Origin: Verrucomicrobiota bacterium
Lineage (GTDB): Bacteria; Verrucomicrobiota; Verrucomicrobiia; Limisphaerales; DSYF01
Assembly (NCBI GenBank): GCA_025457615.1
Contig: JALOTZ010000043.1
Coordinates: 1-47,385, forward strand
Length of the DNA stretch: 47,385 nucleotides
Direction: 5' to 3'
How positions within the stretch are numbered: position 1 is the stretch's first letter; the number at the start of each line of letters is the position of its first letter. Position numbers and translations under genes: made by a program. The notes below the pieces were generated by a model. That model saw nothing but the letters and a program-made list of their open reading frames with translations, did no database searches and was not told the DNA's origin. This document shows, piece after piece, positions 32,312 through 38,610 of this stretch.

Positions 32312-34285
32312 ATGGCGCAATCCGCAACTCGCACAACTCCAGAATCGGTCGAACGCCAGCGCATGGACGTGGACATCGTCTGTGTCGGGTTCGGCCCGGC
32401 CACCGGCGGTTTCCTCACCACGCTGACGAAGCACCTCACGAATCCCGACGGCACGCCCGCGGTCGAGAGTGCGACCCTGCCCGGGATGCCGCCGCAAATC
32501 ATGTGCTACGAGCGCGCCGACGACATCGCCTTCGGCGTGTCGGGCGTGGTGACCCGCGCCCGAAGCTTGCGCGAGAGTTTCCCGGACATCGAAAAAGCGG
32601 GCATTCCGATGGCTGCACCGGTGGGCGAGGAGAAGGTGCTTTACCTCCTTGATCCGCATGGCGCCAGCCGGCGGTCGGGCGTGCTGCGCGCGGCGGACAA
32701 GCTGATCCGCACCGGCCGGGGCATGCTGCCTTTCGAACACGATGCAGTGGAACTGCCGTGGACACCCGGGTTCCTGCACAAGACCGGCGGCATGGTGCTC
32801 TCGATGGGGCAGTTCACGCAATGGGTCGGCCAGCAACTGCTCGGCACCGGCCTGGTGCAAATCTGGCCCGGCACGCCCGTGGCGGAGGCGCTGATCGAGG
32901 AGGTGGAAGCGTCCGATCCTCATTCTGTAGCCGCGGACGTAAGTCCGCTCCATCTGAATTCAGGAAAGTCAGAGCCGACTCACGTCGTCGGCTGCAAACC
33001 AAAGGTGATCGGCGTCCGTTTGCTCGATCAGGGCGTGGACAAGCAAGGCCAGCCCAGCGATGGCTATATGCCTGGCATGGACGTGCGCGCCGCGCTCACG
33101 GTCGTGGCGGACGGCCCTGTCGGCGCCATCGGTCAACAACTGGACGCACACTTCGGCATGCCCGAAGGTCATCACACTCACGACTGGGCCGTCGGCATGA
33201 AGTTCGTGGTGGATTTGCCCGAGGACACCACACTCAAGCCCGGCACGGTCTTCCACACGTTCGGCTTTCCCGAGCCGGAGATTTTTGGATTCTTCTACGT
33301 TCACCCCGACCGCGTCGCGTCGCTCGGCATTTTTGTGCCATCGTGGTTCGACAGCCCGATGCGCAACGCCTACCGCTATCTCCAGCACTGGATGCTGCAC
33401 CCCTATCTCTGGCGGCATCTCAAAGGCGCGAAGCTCCGTTCGTGGGGCGCGAAGACGCTCGGCGAATCCGGCAAGCACGGCGAACCGCACCTCGTCGGCG
33501 ACGGCTTCGCGCGCATCGGCGAAGGCAGCGGCAGCACCAACGTCCTCACCGGCTCCGGCGTGGACGAAGCCTGGGCCACCGGCGCGCAACTCGCCGAGGC
33601 TGTGGTGGAATTGCTCAAGGCCAAGAAGCCGTTCACCAAGCAGAACCTCGAAGAAACCTACGTCCGCCGCCGCCGCGAAAGCTGGGTCGAAAAGGAAGGC
33701 CGCATCGCTGAACAGTCCCGCGACGGATTCCAGCACAATTTCATCTCCGGCATGTTAGGGATGGCGCTCGCCGGATTGACGAACGGCAAGCTCGCGATGC
33801 CCGGCAAGCCGATGCCGCCGCACGAACGCGTGCCGAGCCTGGAGGAATATTACCAGGGCCGCATCGCGGCCGAGGACATCGCGCGCCTCCGCAAGGAGTG
33901 CGACGCCAAGGGCATTTCTCTCCACGGCGCGCTGATGGAGAAAGTCGGCTGGCCCGCGATTCCCTACGATGGCCAGTTGCTCGTCTCGCATCAGGACGCG
34001 TTGCTGATGGGCGGCAAGGTGCAGGCGCCGCCCGGCTACGCGGACCATGTGATGTTCCTCTACCCGAATTCCTGCGCGAGTTGTGGCACGAAGATTTGCG
34101 TCGAGATGTGCAGCGGCCAGGCGATCTATCCCGGCGAAGGCGGCGTGCCCGCGTTCGACCGCGAGAAATGCGTCCACTGCGGCGCGTGCCTCTGGAACTG
34201 CGCCACGGCGAACCCGCACGACCCCGGGCGGGGCAACATCGCCTTCCGCGCCGGCACCGGCGGATTGCACTCGGCGGAGAATTGA
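32312..34285 (+). CDS. Electron transfer flavoprotein-ubiquinone oxidoreductase-like protein
   Basis: The 657-residue protein carries electrons from ETF to the quinone pool. The N-terminus has the FAD motif 'DIVCVGFGPATGG' (residues 18-33). The C-terminus has a ferredoxin-like region with cysteine groups 'CASCGTKICVEMC' and 'CVHCGACLWNC' (about 588-632) that would bind 4Fe-4S clusters. Residues of about 206-228 are encoded by an inserted GTAGC-type hairpin repeat and have no counterpart in the family. ATG 32312 is chosen because the N-terminal match to the upstream remnant begins here; a longer reading would overlap the toxin gene. Its last 69 nt and the junction to etfB are duplicated at 34992-35135. 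Confidence 0.85.
   Translation: MAQSATRTTPESVERQRMDVDIVCVGFGPATGGFLTTLTKHLTNPDGTPAVESATLPGMPPQIMCYERADDIAFGVSGVVTRARSLRESFPDIEKAGIPMAAPVGEEKVLYLLDPHGASRRSGVLRAADKLIRTGRGMLPFEHDAVELPWTPGFLHKTGGMVLSMGQFTQWVGQQLLGTGLVQIWPGTPVAEALIEEVEASDPHSVAADVSPLHLNSGKSEPTHVVGCKPKVIGVRLLDQGVDKQGQPSDGYMPGMDVRAALTVVADGPVGAIGQQLDAHFGMPEGHHTHDWAVGMKFVVDLPEDTTLKPGTVFHTFGFPEPEIFGFFYVHPDRVASLGIFVPSWFDSPMRNAYRYLQHWMLHPYLWRHLKGAKLRSWGAKTLGESGKHGEPHLVGDGFARIGEGSGSTNVLTGSGVDEAWATGAQLAEAVVELLKAKKPFTKQNLEETYVRRRRESWVEKEGRIAEQSRDGFQHNFISGMLGMALAGLTNGKLAMPGKPMPPHERVPSLEEYYQGRIAAEDIARLRKECDAKGISLHGALMEKVGWPAIPYDGQLLVSHQDALLMGGKVQAPPGYADHVMFLYPNSCASCGTKICVEMCSGQAIYPGEGGVPAFDREKCVHCGACLWNCATANPHDPGRGNIAFRAGTGGLHSAEN
32927..32995 (+). 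repeat. Hairpin repeat (REP-like) inserted in-frame in the ETF-QO gene
   Basis: GTAGCCGCGGACGTAAGTCCGC and, further on, AGCCGAC/GTCGGCT form two hairpins in a 69-nt element. Its length is a multiple of three, so the reading frame is kept. It shares the GTAGCC start and hairpin style of the repeats at 34440 and 46700. Confidence 0.6.
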
Positions 34286-34365
34286 ATTTTGAGCACAGCC
34301 TACCAAATCGTGGTCTGCGGCAGCATTGTGCCGGACCCGTTGCAAACCTTGGAACCCGCCTGCCG
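34217..34365 (+). repeat. Left copy of a direct repeat flanking HicBA module 2
   Basis: The last 69 nt of ETF-QO plus about 75 nt of the etfB start form one arm of a direct repeat. The other arm is at 34992-35135. The arms agree at about 88% in the ETF-QO part and better in the etfB part, and have the same spacing. Together they bracket the hicB-hicA pair. Confidence 0.75.
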
Positions 34366-34442
34366 ATTTACGATTTGCGATTTGCGATTGCCGACGTGGG
34401 GAGCGGGATGATGCTGCCCGCGTGGCTCGATCCGTGGGCGTA
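34289..34442 (+). pseudogene. etfB: Truncated etfB copy 1
   Basis: Starting with TTG right after the ETF-QO stop, this copy matches the first 70 nt of the intact etfB (36380) with two differences, encoding 'STAYQIVVCGSIVPDPLQTLEP'-type residues. A 50-nt stretch with short repeats of GCGATTT then replaces the native 36 nt, and a further 33 nt ('MMLPAWLDPW') match again before a stop. It is probably the original etfB start, cut off by the HicBA insertion. Confidence 0.8.
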
Positions 34443-34515
34443 GCGACGTCTCGGCAGAGCGCCGTAAACTTCTCGGGATGATTCTAATTGCCGGCTTTCT
34501 GCTGAAAGCCGCTAC
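34440..34515 (+). repeat. GTAGC-bounded hairpin repeat
   Basis: A 76-nt element begins GTAGCGACGTC and ends AAAGCCGCTAC, with the internal hairpin GGCTTTC-TGCT-GAAAGCC. It has inverted GTAGC/GCTAC ends like the element at 46700-46752 and separates the etfB remnant from the HicBA promoter. Confidence 0.55.
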
Positions 34516-34533
34516 GCGGTGAAGATTCCAACT

Positions 34534-34563
34534 TTGCCAAAGGCGGGCGGTGTCGCTTAACCT
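34534..34563 (+). promoter_or_regulatory. Promoter of HicBA module 2
   Basis: TTGCCA and TAACCT are spaced by 18 nt. The -10 box ends 6 nt before the HicB start codon, which predicts a leaderless or near-leaderless message. Confidence 0.45.
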
Positions 34564-34569
34564 AACGGC

Positions 34570-34779
34570 ATGAAACGATTGACCGCAGTCATTTATCCCG
34601 GCGACTCGAAGCGCTGGATGGTGGCGTTCAACCCGGAAACGGGCACGACAAGCCAGGGGCGCACGGTGGAGGAAGCCCTGGCGAACTTGAAGGAAGCCAC
34701 GGAGCTTTATCTCGAAGAGAAGAAGTTTTCGGAGCGCTCCCCAACGTTTCTCACCACCTTCGAGGTCGCTCATGCCTAA
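34570..34779 (+). CDS. HicB-like antitoxin (module 2)
   Basis: The 69-residue product has the HicB-type partial RNase-H-like fold: a first strand pair 'RLTAVIYPGDSKRWMVAFNPE', then 'GRTVEEALANLKEATELYLEE', the typical HicB helix. It lacks the C-terminal DNA-binding domain of longer HicB proteins. It should bind and block the HicA encoded next, with which it overlaps by 8 nt. It follows a promoter-like pair of boxes with almost no leader. Confidence 0.85.
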   Translation: MKRLTAVIYPGDSKRWMVAFNPETGTTSQGRTVEEALANLKEATELYLEEKKFSERSPTFLTTFEVAHA

Positions 34780-34987
34780 ACTGCCCTGCGTTTCCGGCCG
34801 GAAAGTGGCACGGGCACTGGAACGGCTTGGTTTTGAGCGGCGGCGTCAAAAGGGCAGTCATCTGGTCATGCGGCGGGGCAGCGCCGTCTGCGTCGTGCCG
34901 CTGCACCGGGAAGTGGATCAAGGCACGTTGTGCGGTGTGCTGCGGCAGGCGGGAGTCAGCGAACAGGAATTTATCGAAGCAGTGTGA
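34772..34987 (+). CDS. HicA-like mRNA interferase toxin (module 2)
   Basis: The 71-residue product matches HicA: 'SGRKVARALERLGFERRRQKGSHLVMRR' with the catalytic His in GSH, then 'VVPLHREVDQGTL' and 'VLRQAGVSEQEFIEAV'. HicA is a double-stranded-RNA-binding-fold toxin that cleaves mRNA. The frame is intact and the His is kept, so it should be active and controlled by the overlapping HicB. A duplicated fragment of the ETF-QO end begins 5 nt after its stop. Confidence 0.88.
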   Translation: MPKLPCVSGRKVARALERLGFERRRQKGSHLVMRRGSAVCVVPLHREVDQGTLCGVLRQAGVSEQEFIEAV

Positions 34988-34991
34988 TGCC

Positions 34992-35135
34992 CACGACCCC
35001 GAGTGCGGCATCATCGCCTTCCGCGCCGGCACCGGAGGACGGCACTCGGCGGAGAACTGAAGTTTGAGCACAGCCTACCAAATCGTGGTCTGCCGCAGCA
35101 TTGTGCCGGACCCATTCCAAACCTTGTAACCCGCC
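34992..35135 (+). pseudogene. Duplicated ETF-QO 3' end plus etfB 5' end (copy 2)
   Basis: Positions 34992-35060 reproduce the last 69 nt of ETF-QO, still in frame to the same TGA ('IAFRAGTGGRHSAEN'), and 35065-35135 reproduce the etfB start, with a stop after about 22 codons. Copies 1 and 2 share two variants (TTG start, GCCGGAC) that the intact etfB lacks, so copy 2 derives from the same ancestral junction. It is the right arm of the repeat around HicBA and the left flank of the next insertion. Confidence 0.8.
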
Positions 35136-35158
35136 GCGTTGCCAACGGGTAAGGTCAG

Positions 35159-35187
35159 TTGACATATCCTTAAAAGGACATTATAAG
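35159..35187 (+). promoter_or_regulatory. Promoter and palindromic operator of the Phd-PIN module
   Basis: A consensus -35 TTGACA and a -10 TATAAG are spaced by exactly 17 nt. The palindrome TCCTTAAAAGGA (35167-35178) fills the spacer, the expected place for the antitoxin to bind. The -10 ends 6 nt before the ATG, so the start of transcription should fall at or next to the start codon. Confidence 0.75.
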
Positions 35188-35193
35188 GTGACT

Positions 35194-35490
35194 ATGAAAT
35201 TGATCGCCATTCAGGATTTGAAGCAGCCGCGCCAGTTGAAGGAACGCTTGCGGGCCGAGAAGGAACTGCTGCTGACCAGCGATGGCCGGCCCGTGGCCGT
35301 GCTGGTGAACGTGGACGCCTCGGAAGACCCGGAGACAGTGATCCAGTCCATCCGGGATGCGCGCAGCCGGCTGGCCTTGAGTCGCGTTCGCGAGGCGGCG
35401 GCGCGCAGTGGGTCGGCCCGGTTGTCATTGGCGGAAATCAATCGTGAGATCGCCGCCGCTCGCAAGGCGCGGCCGGCTTTCCGGAAATGA
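35194..35490 (+). CDS. Phd-like antitoxin (module 3)
   Basis: The 98-residue product begins 'KLIAIQDLKQPRQLKERLRAEKELLLTSDGRPVAVLVNV', the Phd/YefM fold that dimerises and binds DNA, and continues with a helical Arg/Ala-rich C-terminal part for toxin binding. ATG 35194 is chosen from the family start and the promoter 6 nt upstream; AAGGTG also lies in front of it. It overlaps the PIN toxin gene by ATGA. The operator palindrome in its promoter suggests autoregulation. Confidence 0.8.
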   Translation: MKLIAIQDLKQPRQLKERLRAEKELLLTSDGRPVAVLVNVDASEDPETVIQSIRDARSRLALSRVREAAARSGSARLSLAEINREIAAARKARPAFRK

Positions 35491-35897
35491 ACCGCGCGGT
35501 GTTTGACAAGAATGTGGTGGTCTCGGGATTCCTGTCGTCCGCCGGGCCGCCGGGCCGCATTGTGGAATGGTTGCGCAATGGTGAGGTGCAAGCGGTGGCG
35601 GATGACCGGATCATGGCAGAATACGCCGAGGTGCTGGCGCGTCCGGCTTTCCGGCTGCCGCTCGCCGAAGTGGCATTGGTGCTGGCAGCTATCCGCACGC
35701 GGTCGTTTTGGGTGGAAGTAACGGCAGCCCACATGGTGTGCGATTTGCCAGACCCGGACGGCGCCCCGTTTCTGGAGTGCGCGCAAACGGCGGGCGTGCC
35801 TCTGGTCACGGGCAATATCCGGCATTTCCCGAAGTCGGCGGCCAAAACCGCGATTGTGATCACGCCAACCCAATTCGTCGCGTCTCATCGTGGTTAG
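35487..35897 (+). CDS. PIN-domain toxin, COG1569-type (module 3)
   Basis: The 136-residue product is a PIN-domain ribonuclease of the putative toxin family COG1569: 'VFDKNVVVSGFL' at the start (Asp7; Lys replaces the common Thr), 'DDRIMAEYAEVLARPAF' with the Glu, 'LPDPDGAPFLECAQTAGVPLVTGNIRHFP' with the later acidic residues. In this family the last Asp is usually in 'VTGD'; here it reads VTGN, which may weaken metal binding. The antitoxin partner overlaps its start. A spacer of about 50 nt separates it from the next HicBA pair. Confidence 0.8.
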   Translation: MNRAVFDKNVVVSGFLSSAGPPGRIVEWLRNGEVQAVADDRIMAEYAEVLARPAFRLPLAEVALVLAAIRTRSFWVEVTAAHMVCDLPDPDGAPFLECAQTAGVPLVTGNIRHFPKSAAKTAIVITPTQFVASHRG

Positions 35898-35912
35898 CCT
35901 GGATTTTCACAT

Positions 35913-35940
35913 TCGACAGGCGTGGAATTGGCCTTAACAT
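35913..35940 (+). promoter_or_regulatory. Promoter of HicBA module 4
   Basis: TCGACA and TAACAT are spaced by 16 nt. The -10 box ends 6 nt before the HicB ATG, the same geometry as in modules 2 and 3. Confidence 0.45.
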
Positions 35941-35946
35941 TCAACC

Positions 35947-36150
35947 ATGAACTTGAAGATCGAAGGGGAGCGCGAAGCCGATGGCCGCTGGATTGCCGAG
36001 CTGTTGGAATTGCCGGGCTGCCTGGCTTGCGGCAAGACGCAAGCCGACGCCCTGGCCAGGGCCAAGGCGCTCGCGTTGCGCGTGCTCGCGGACCGGCTGG
36101 AGCACGGCGAACCGGTGTCGGCGGGCGATGAATTGTTTTCTCTGGCATGA
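35947..36150 (+). CDS. HicB-like antitoxin (module 4)
   Basis: The 67-residue product shows the compact HicB fold: 'LKIEGEREADGRWIAELLELPGCLACGKTQADALARAKALALRVLADRL', the classic 'GRWIAEIPELPGV...G.T..EA' pattern. The C-terminal DNA-binding domain is absent. It overlaps the HicA-like gene by ATGA. Because the partner toxin gene carries a frameshift, this antitoxin may now lack a matching active toxin in cis. Confidence 0.85.
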   Translation: MNLKIEGEREADGRWIAELLELPGCLACGKTQADALARAKALALRVLADRLEHGEPVSAGDELFSLA

Positions 36151-36361
36151 GCCAGTGGGGTTCATGCAAAGCGCGCCGCGTCCTCGCCGCCTTGCTTCGC
36201 CTCGGCTGGAGCATCAAACGCCAACGGGGCACTTCCCATCGGATTCTGGCACGGGCCGGCTGGCCGGATTTGGTATTTGCCTTCATGACGGGGAGGAAAT
36301 CGGTCCGAAGATGCTGGCACGCATCGCCAAGCACGCCGGTCTTCAACTGGAAGACCGGTAG
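36147..36361 (+). pseudogene. HicA-like toxin gene with a one-base frameshift (module 4)
   Basis: The first 46 codons encode a good HicA ('VLAALLRLGWSIKRQRGTSHRILARAGW', with the catalytic His in GTSH). The sequence then reads FMTGRKS in this frame, while the adjacent frame gives the expected 'DGEEIGPKMLARIAKHAGL' and a stop at 36361. A single missing base near 36284 (TTCATGAC instead of TTCNATGAC) explains both. Read without correction, the ORF would run to 36383, just past the etfB start. The toxin is probably inactive unless frameshifting occurs. Confidence 0.8.
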
Positions 36362-36379
36362 CAGCGGCAAACTTGCTTT

Positions 36380-37189
36380 ATGAGCACAGCCTACCAAATC
36401 GTGGTCTGCGGCAGCATTGTGCCCGACCCGTTGCAAACCTTGGAACCCGTCGCGTCGCCCACCGGGCCGGCGCTGAAGAATGATATGATGCTGCCCGCAT
36501 GGCTCGACCCGTGGGCCGGCCACGCGCTTTACGAGGCGGCCAACCTCGCCAAACAGCACGCCGGCTCGAAGGTCACGCTCGTCAGCCTTGGGCCGAAAGC
36601 CAAGCTTCAGCAGGTGATGATGACCGTGGGCCAGAAGGTGCCCTTTGAGCTTGTGGCCCTCGACGGTTCCGCGAGCGGCTTCACTGAACCCGCCGAAACC
36701 GCCGCCGCGCTCGTCGAGGCCATCGCCGCCTTGCCCGGCCTCGACAAGTCGAAGCTGCTCGTCTTCGGCGGCTGGGAATCCGCGTCACGCGGCGCGGGCG
36801 TCACCATGCAGTGCATCGCCGAACGTCTCGGCATCAGCGACGTGTTTCTTGGCGTGGATGAATTGAAAGTTCAGCCTGACGGTGCGCTCGACATTTTGGA
36901 ACGCATCGAAGCAGGCAAACATCAGATTTCGCGCTGCGCGGCGCCGCCCGCCGTGCTGGGCTGGGCCACGGGGAATCTGCCCGAGCCGAAGAACAATCCG
37001 CAGGTCGGCATGGTGAACATGCGCGCGGTGATGCCGGCCTTGCAGAAGGCCAAGCCGGTGAAGGTCGCGGCGGACGGCGTCACGTTCGCCAGCGTCGCCC
37101 TGCCCAAGCAGATGCGCGACACCCGGATTGTGAAAGACGCTTCGCCGGACGAGATCGCGAGGGAGATTGTCGAGTGGATCAAGAAATGA
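36380..37189 (+). CDS. etfB: Electron transfer flavoprotein beta subunit
   Basis: The 269-residue protein is the beta subunit of ETF. It has the family start 'YQIVVCGSIVPDP', the middle 'GHALYEAANLAKQHAGSKVTLVSLGP', the AMP-site region 'VFGGWESASRGAGVTMQCIAERL' and the C-terminal 'LPKQMRDTRIV'. Together with the alpha subunit it shuttles electrons from acyl-CoA dehydrogenases to ETF-QO. It starts ATG, whereas both truncated copies upstream start TTG. No ribosome binding site is obvious. Two remnant copies of its first 70 nt lie at 34289 and 35065. Confidence 0.9.
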   Translation: MSTAYQIVVCGSIVPDPLQTLEPVASPTGPALKNDMMLPAWLDPWAGHALYEAANLAKQHAGSKVTLVSLGPKAKLQQVMMTVGQKVPFELVALDGSASGFTEPAETAAALVEAIAALPGLDKSKLLVFGGWESASRGAGVTMQCIAERLGISDVFLGVDELKVQPDGALDILERIEAGKHQISRCAAPPAVLGWATGNLPEPKNNPQVGMVNMRAVMPALQKAKPVKVAADGVTFASVALPKQMRDTRIVKDASPDEIAREIVEWIKK

Positions 37190-37205
37190 AACCAAACGGA
37201 GTGAT

Positions 37206-37284
37206 GGAGTATTGGAGTCCTGGAGTGCTGGAAGCAGCCCGCCTCGTGTCCGACCTCCCCAACACTCCAAAACTCCAATACTCC
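37206..37284. repeat. Large inverted repeat between etfB and etfA
   Basis: GGAGTATTGGAGTCCTGGAG and its near-complement CTCCAAAACTCCAATACTCC form a stem of about 26 bp with three or four mismatches and a 27-nt loop. Each arm itself repeats the motif TGGAGT. It looks like a dispersed hairpin element or a short MITE. Confidence 0.7.
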
Positions 37285-37295
37285 CACTTCTGATT

Positions 37296-38330
37296 ATGGA
37301 AACGATCCTCTTTCTCGCTCACACGGAAACGGAGGGCACGCTCGCCAAGCCGGCGCTCGAAGCCCTTGGCGCGGCCAAGAACCTCAACGCTGCACTGCCT
37401 GGCTCGACGCTCGTCGCAGGACTGCTCGGCGGCAACACGCAGCCGGCGGCGAACCAGATCGCGGCCTGCGGCGCAACGAAGTTTCTCGCCGTCACTGGCG
37501 CGGACTTCGCGGCTTCACGCTACGCCTCGGACGCGGCGGCGGCGGAAGCGTTGTGCAAGGCGGCAGGTGCAACAATCGTTGTTGCGGCAGGCACGGCGCG
37601 GTTCAATCGCTGCCTGCCTGGCGTGGCGCAACGACTGAACGGCCGCGCCGACACGCACGTCAGTGGATTCAGCGCAGCCGATGGCAGGGTCGCCGTCAAC
37701 CGCTGGTATTACCGCCAGCGGATGGAAGGCAGCTTGACCCGCACCCAACGGCCCTGGGTGGTGCTGGTGGATCCCGGCAGCCAGACCACCTGGAGCGGTG
37801 CGGTGGGAACCGCCGCAATCGAGGCCGTCGCCGTGACGCTGCCGGATTCGGCCAGGCGCACCACGGTCACCGGCCATCGCGAACCCGCCGCCGATGCGCA
37901 GACCATCCGGCCGGACGCGCAACTCCTGTTCGTCGCCGGCGCGGGATGGACCAAGAAACAGGCGGATGGCCAGACGCACGTGCCCGAGGCCGCGAAACTG
38001 ATTCTGGACTTCCTCAAACTCACGCGCTCCTCGCTGGGCAGCAGCAAGTCCCTGGTGGATCTGGGCGGGGAGGGCCAGGCGGTATTACCCTTCATGACCC
38101 ATCTCAACCAGATCGGCCAGACCGGCGCCACGCCGCGCCACCCCAAAGGGCTTTCGACCTGTTGCCATGGCGAGGAGCCGCACACGGTCGGCTGGCGCTT
38201 CATCAACGAGCGCCGTGCCATCAGCCTGGACGCCAACTGCGGCTGGGCCCGGGGCAAGGCCGACGTGCTTTACGTGGCCGACGCGTTCCAAGTCATGGCC
38301 AAAGTCAATGCGTTGCTGGCCCAGGGGTGA
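37296..38330 (+). CDS. etfA: Electron transfer flavoprotein alpha subunit (divergent)
   Basis: The 344-residue product is the partner of etfB. N-terminal residues 1-160 have the nucleotide-binding-like domain ('FLAHTETEGTLAKPALEALGAAKNL'), and the C-terminal half holds the FAD-binding domain ('GAGWTKKQ', 'VDLGGEGQAVLPFM', 'AISLDANCGWARGKADVLYVADAFQVM'). The last motif corresponds to 'AINxDxxAxIFxxADxGIVGD' but is clearly divergent, as is the replacement of the usual GxSGAxQH region by 'CHGEEPHTVGW'. ATG 37296 is chosen as METILF starts the family. The 106 nt before it carry the inverted repeat. Confidence 0.8.
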   Translation: METILFLAHTETEGTLAKPALEALGAAKNLNAALPGSTLVAGLLGGNTQPAANQIAACGATKFLAVTGADFAASRYASDAAAAEALCKAAGATIVVAAGTARFNRCLPGVAQRLNGRADTHVSGFSAADGRVAVNRWYYRQRMEGSLTRTQRPWVVLVDPGSQTTWSGAVGTAAIEAVAVTLPDSARRTTVTGHREPAADAQTIRPDAQLLFVAGAGWTKKQADGQTHVPEAAKLILDFLKLTRSSLGSSKSLVDLGGEGQAVLPFMTHLNQIGQTGATPRHPKGLSTCCHGEEPHTVGWRFINERRAISLDANCGWARGKADVLYVADAFQVMAKVNALLAQG

Positions 38331-38570
38331 GGAGCTCGATACTCCATGCTGAAGGCTCAACCCTCGCCGCCCGAAGGTGCATCTTGCCACTGTCCTTGAA
38401 CGCAATTCTGGCCGGGGCGCGGCATTCATGCCGCTTCAGGATTCGCAAGCCCGCGGAACAAGCGTTTCATCGCCTGCCCTTGGGACGTTGAAGCGGCCTG
38501 AAGAGCCGCTCCGGGGACGGTGGCCGGATGCATCCCGCGCAATGCGCGCCGAAAGCCCCCCTTTTCCGCC

Positions 38571-38598
38571 TTGTCAACCGCCTGCTCCGTGGTAAGGT
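38571..38598 (+). promoter_or_regulatory. Candidate promoter of rpmE
   Basis: TTGTCA and TAAGGT are spaced by 16 nt and the -10 box ends 12 nt before the rpmE start. The preceding 240 nt after etfA contain no coding frame and a small hairpin (GCGGCATTCATGCCGC). Confidence 0.4.
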
Positions 38599-38610
38599 TT
38601 GCCCCCTTTT

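Noticed and set aside
32758..33711. 317-codon plus-strand frame inside the ETF-QO gene
   Set aside because: The translation is Arg/His/Pro-rich and lacks any motif, while the ETF-QO frame has clear FAD and Fe-S motifs.
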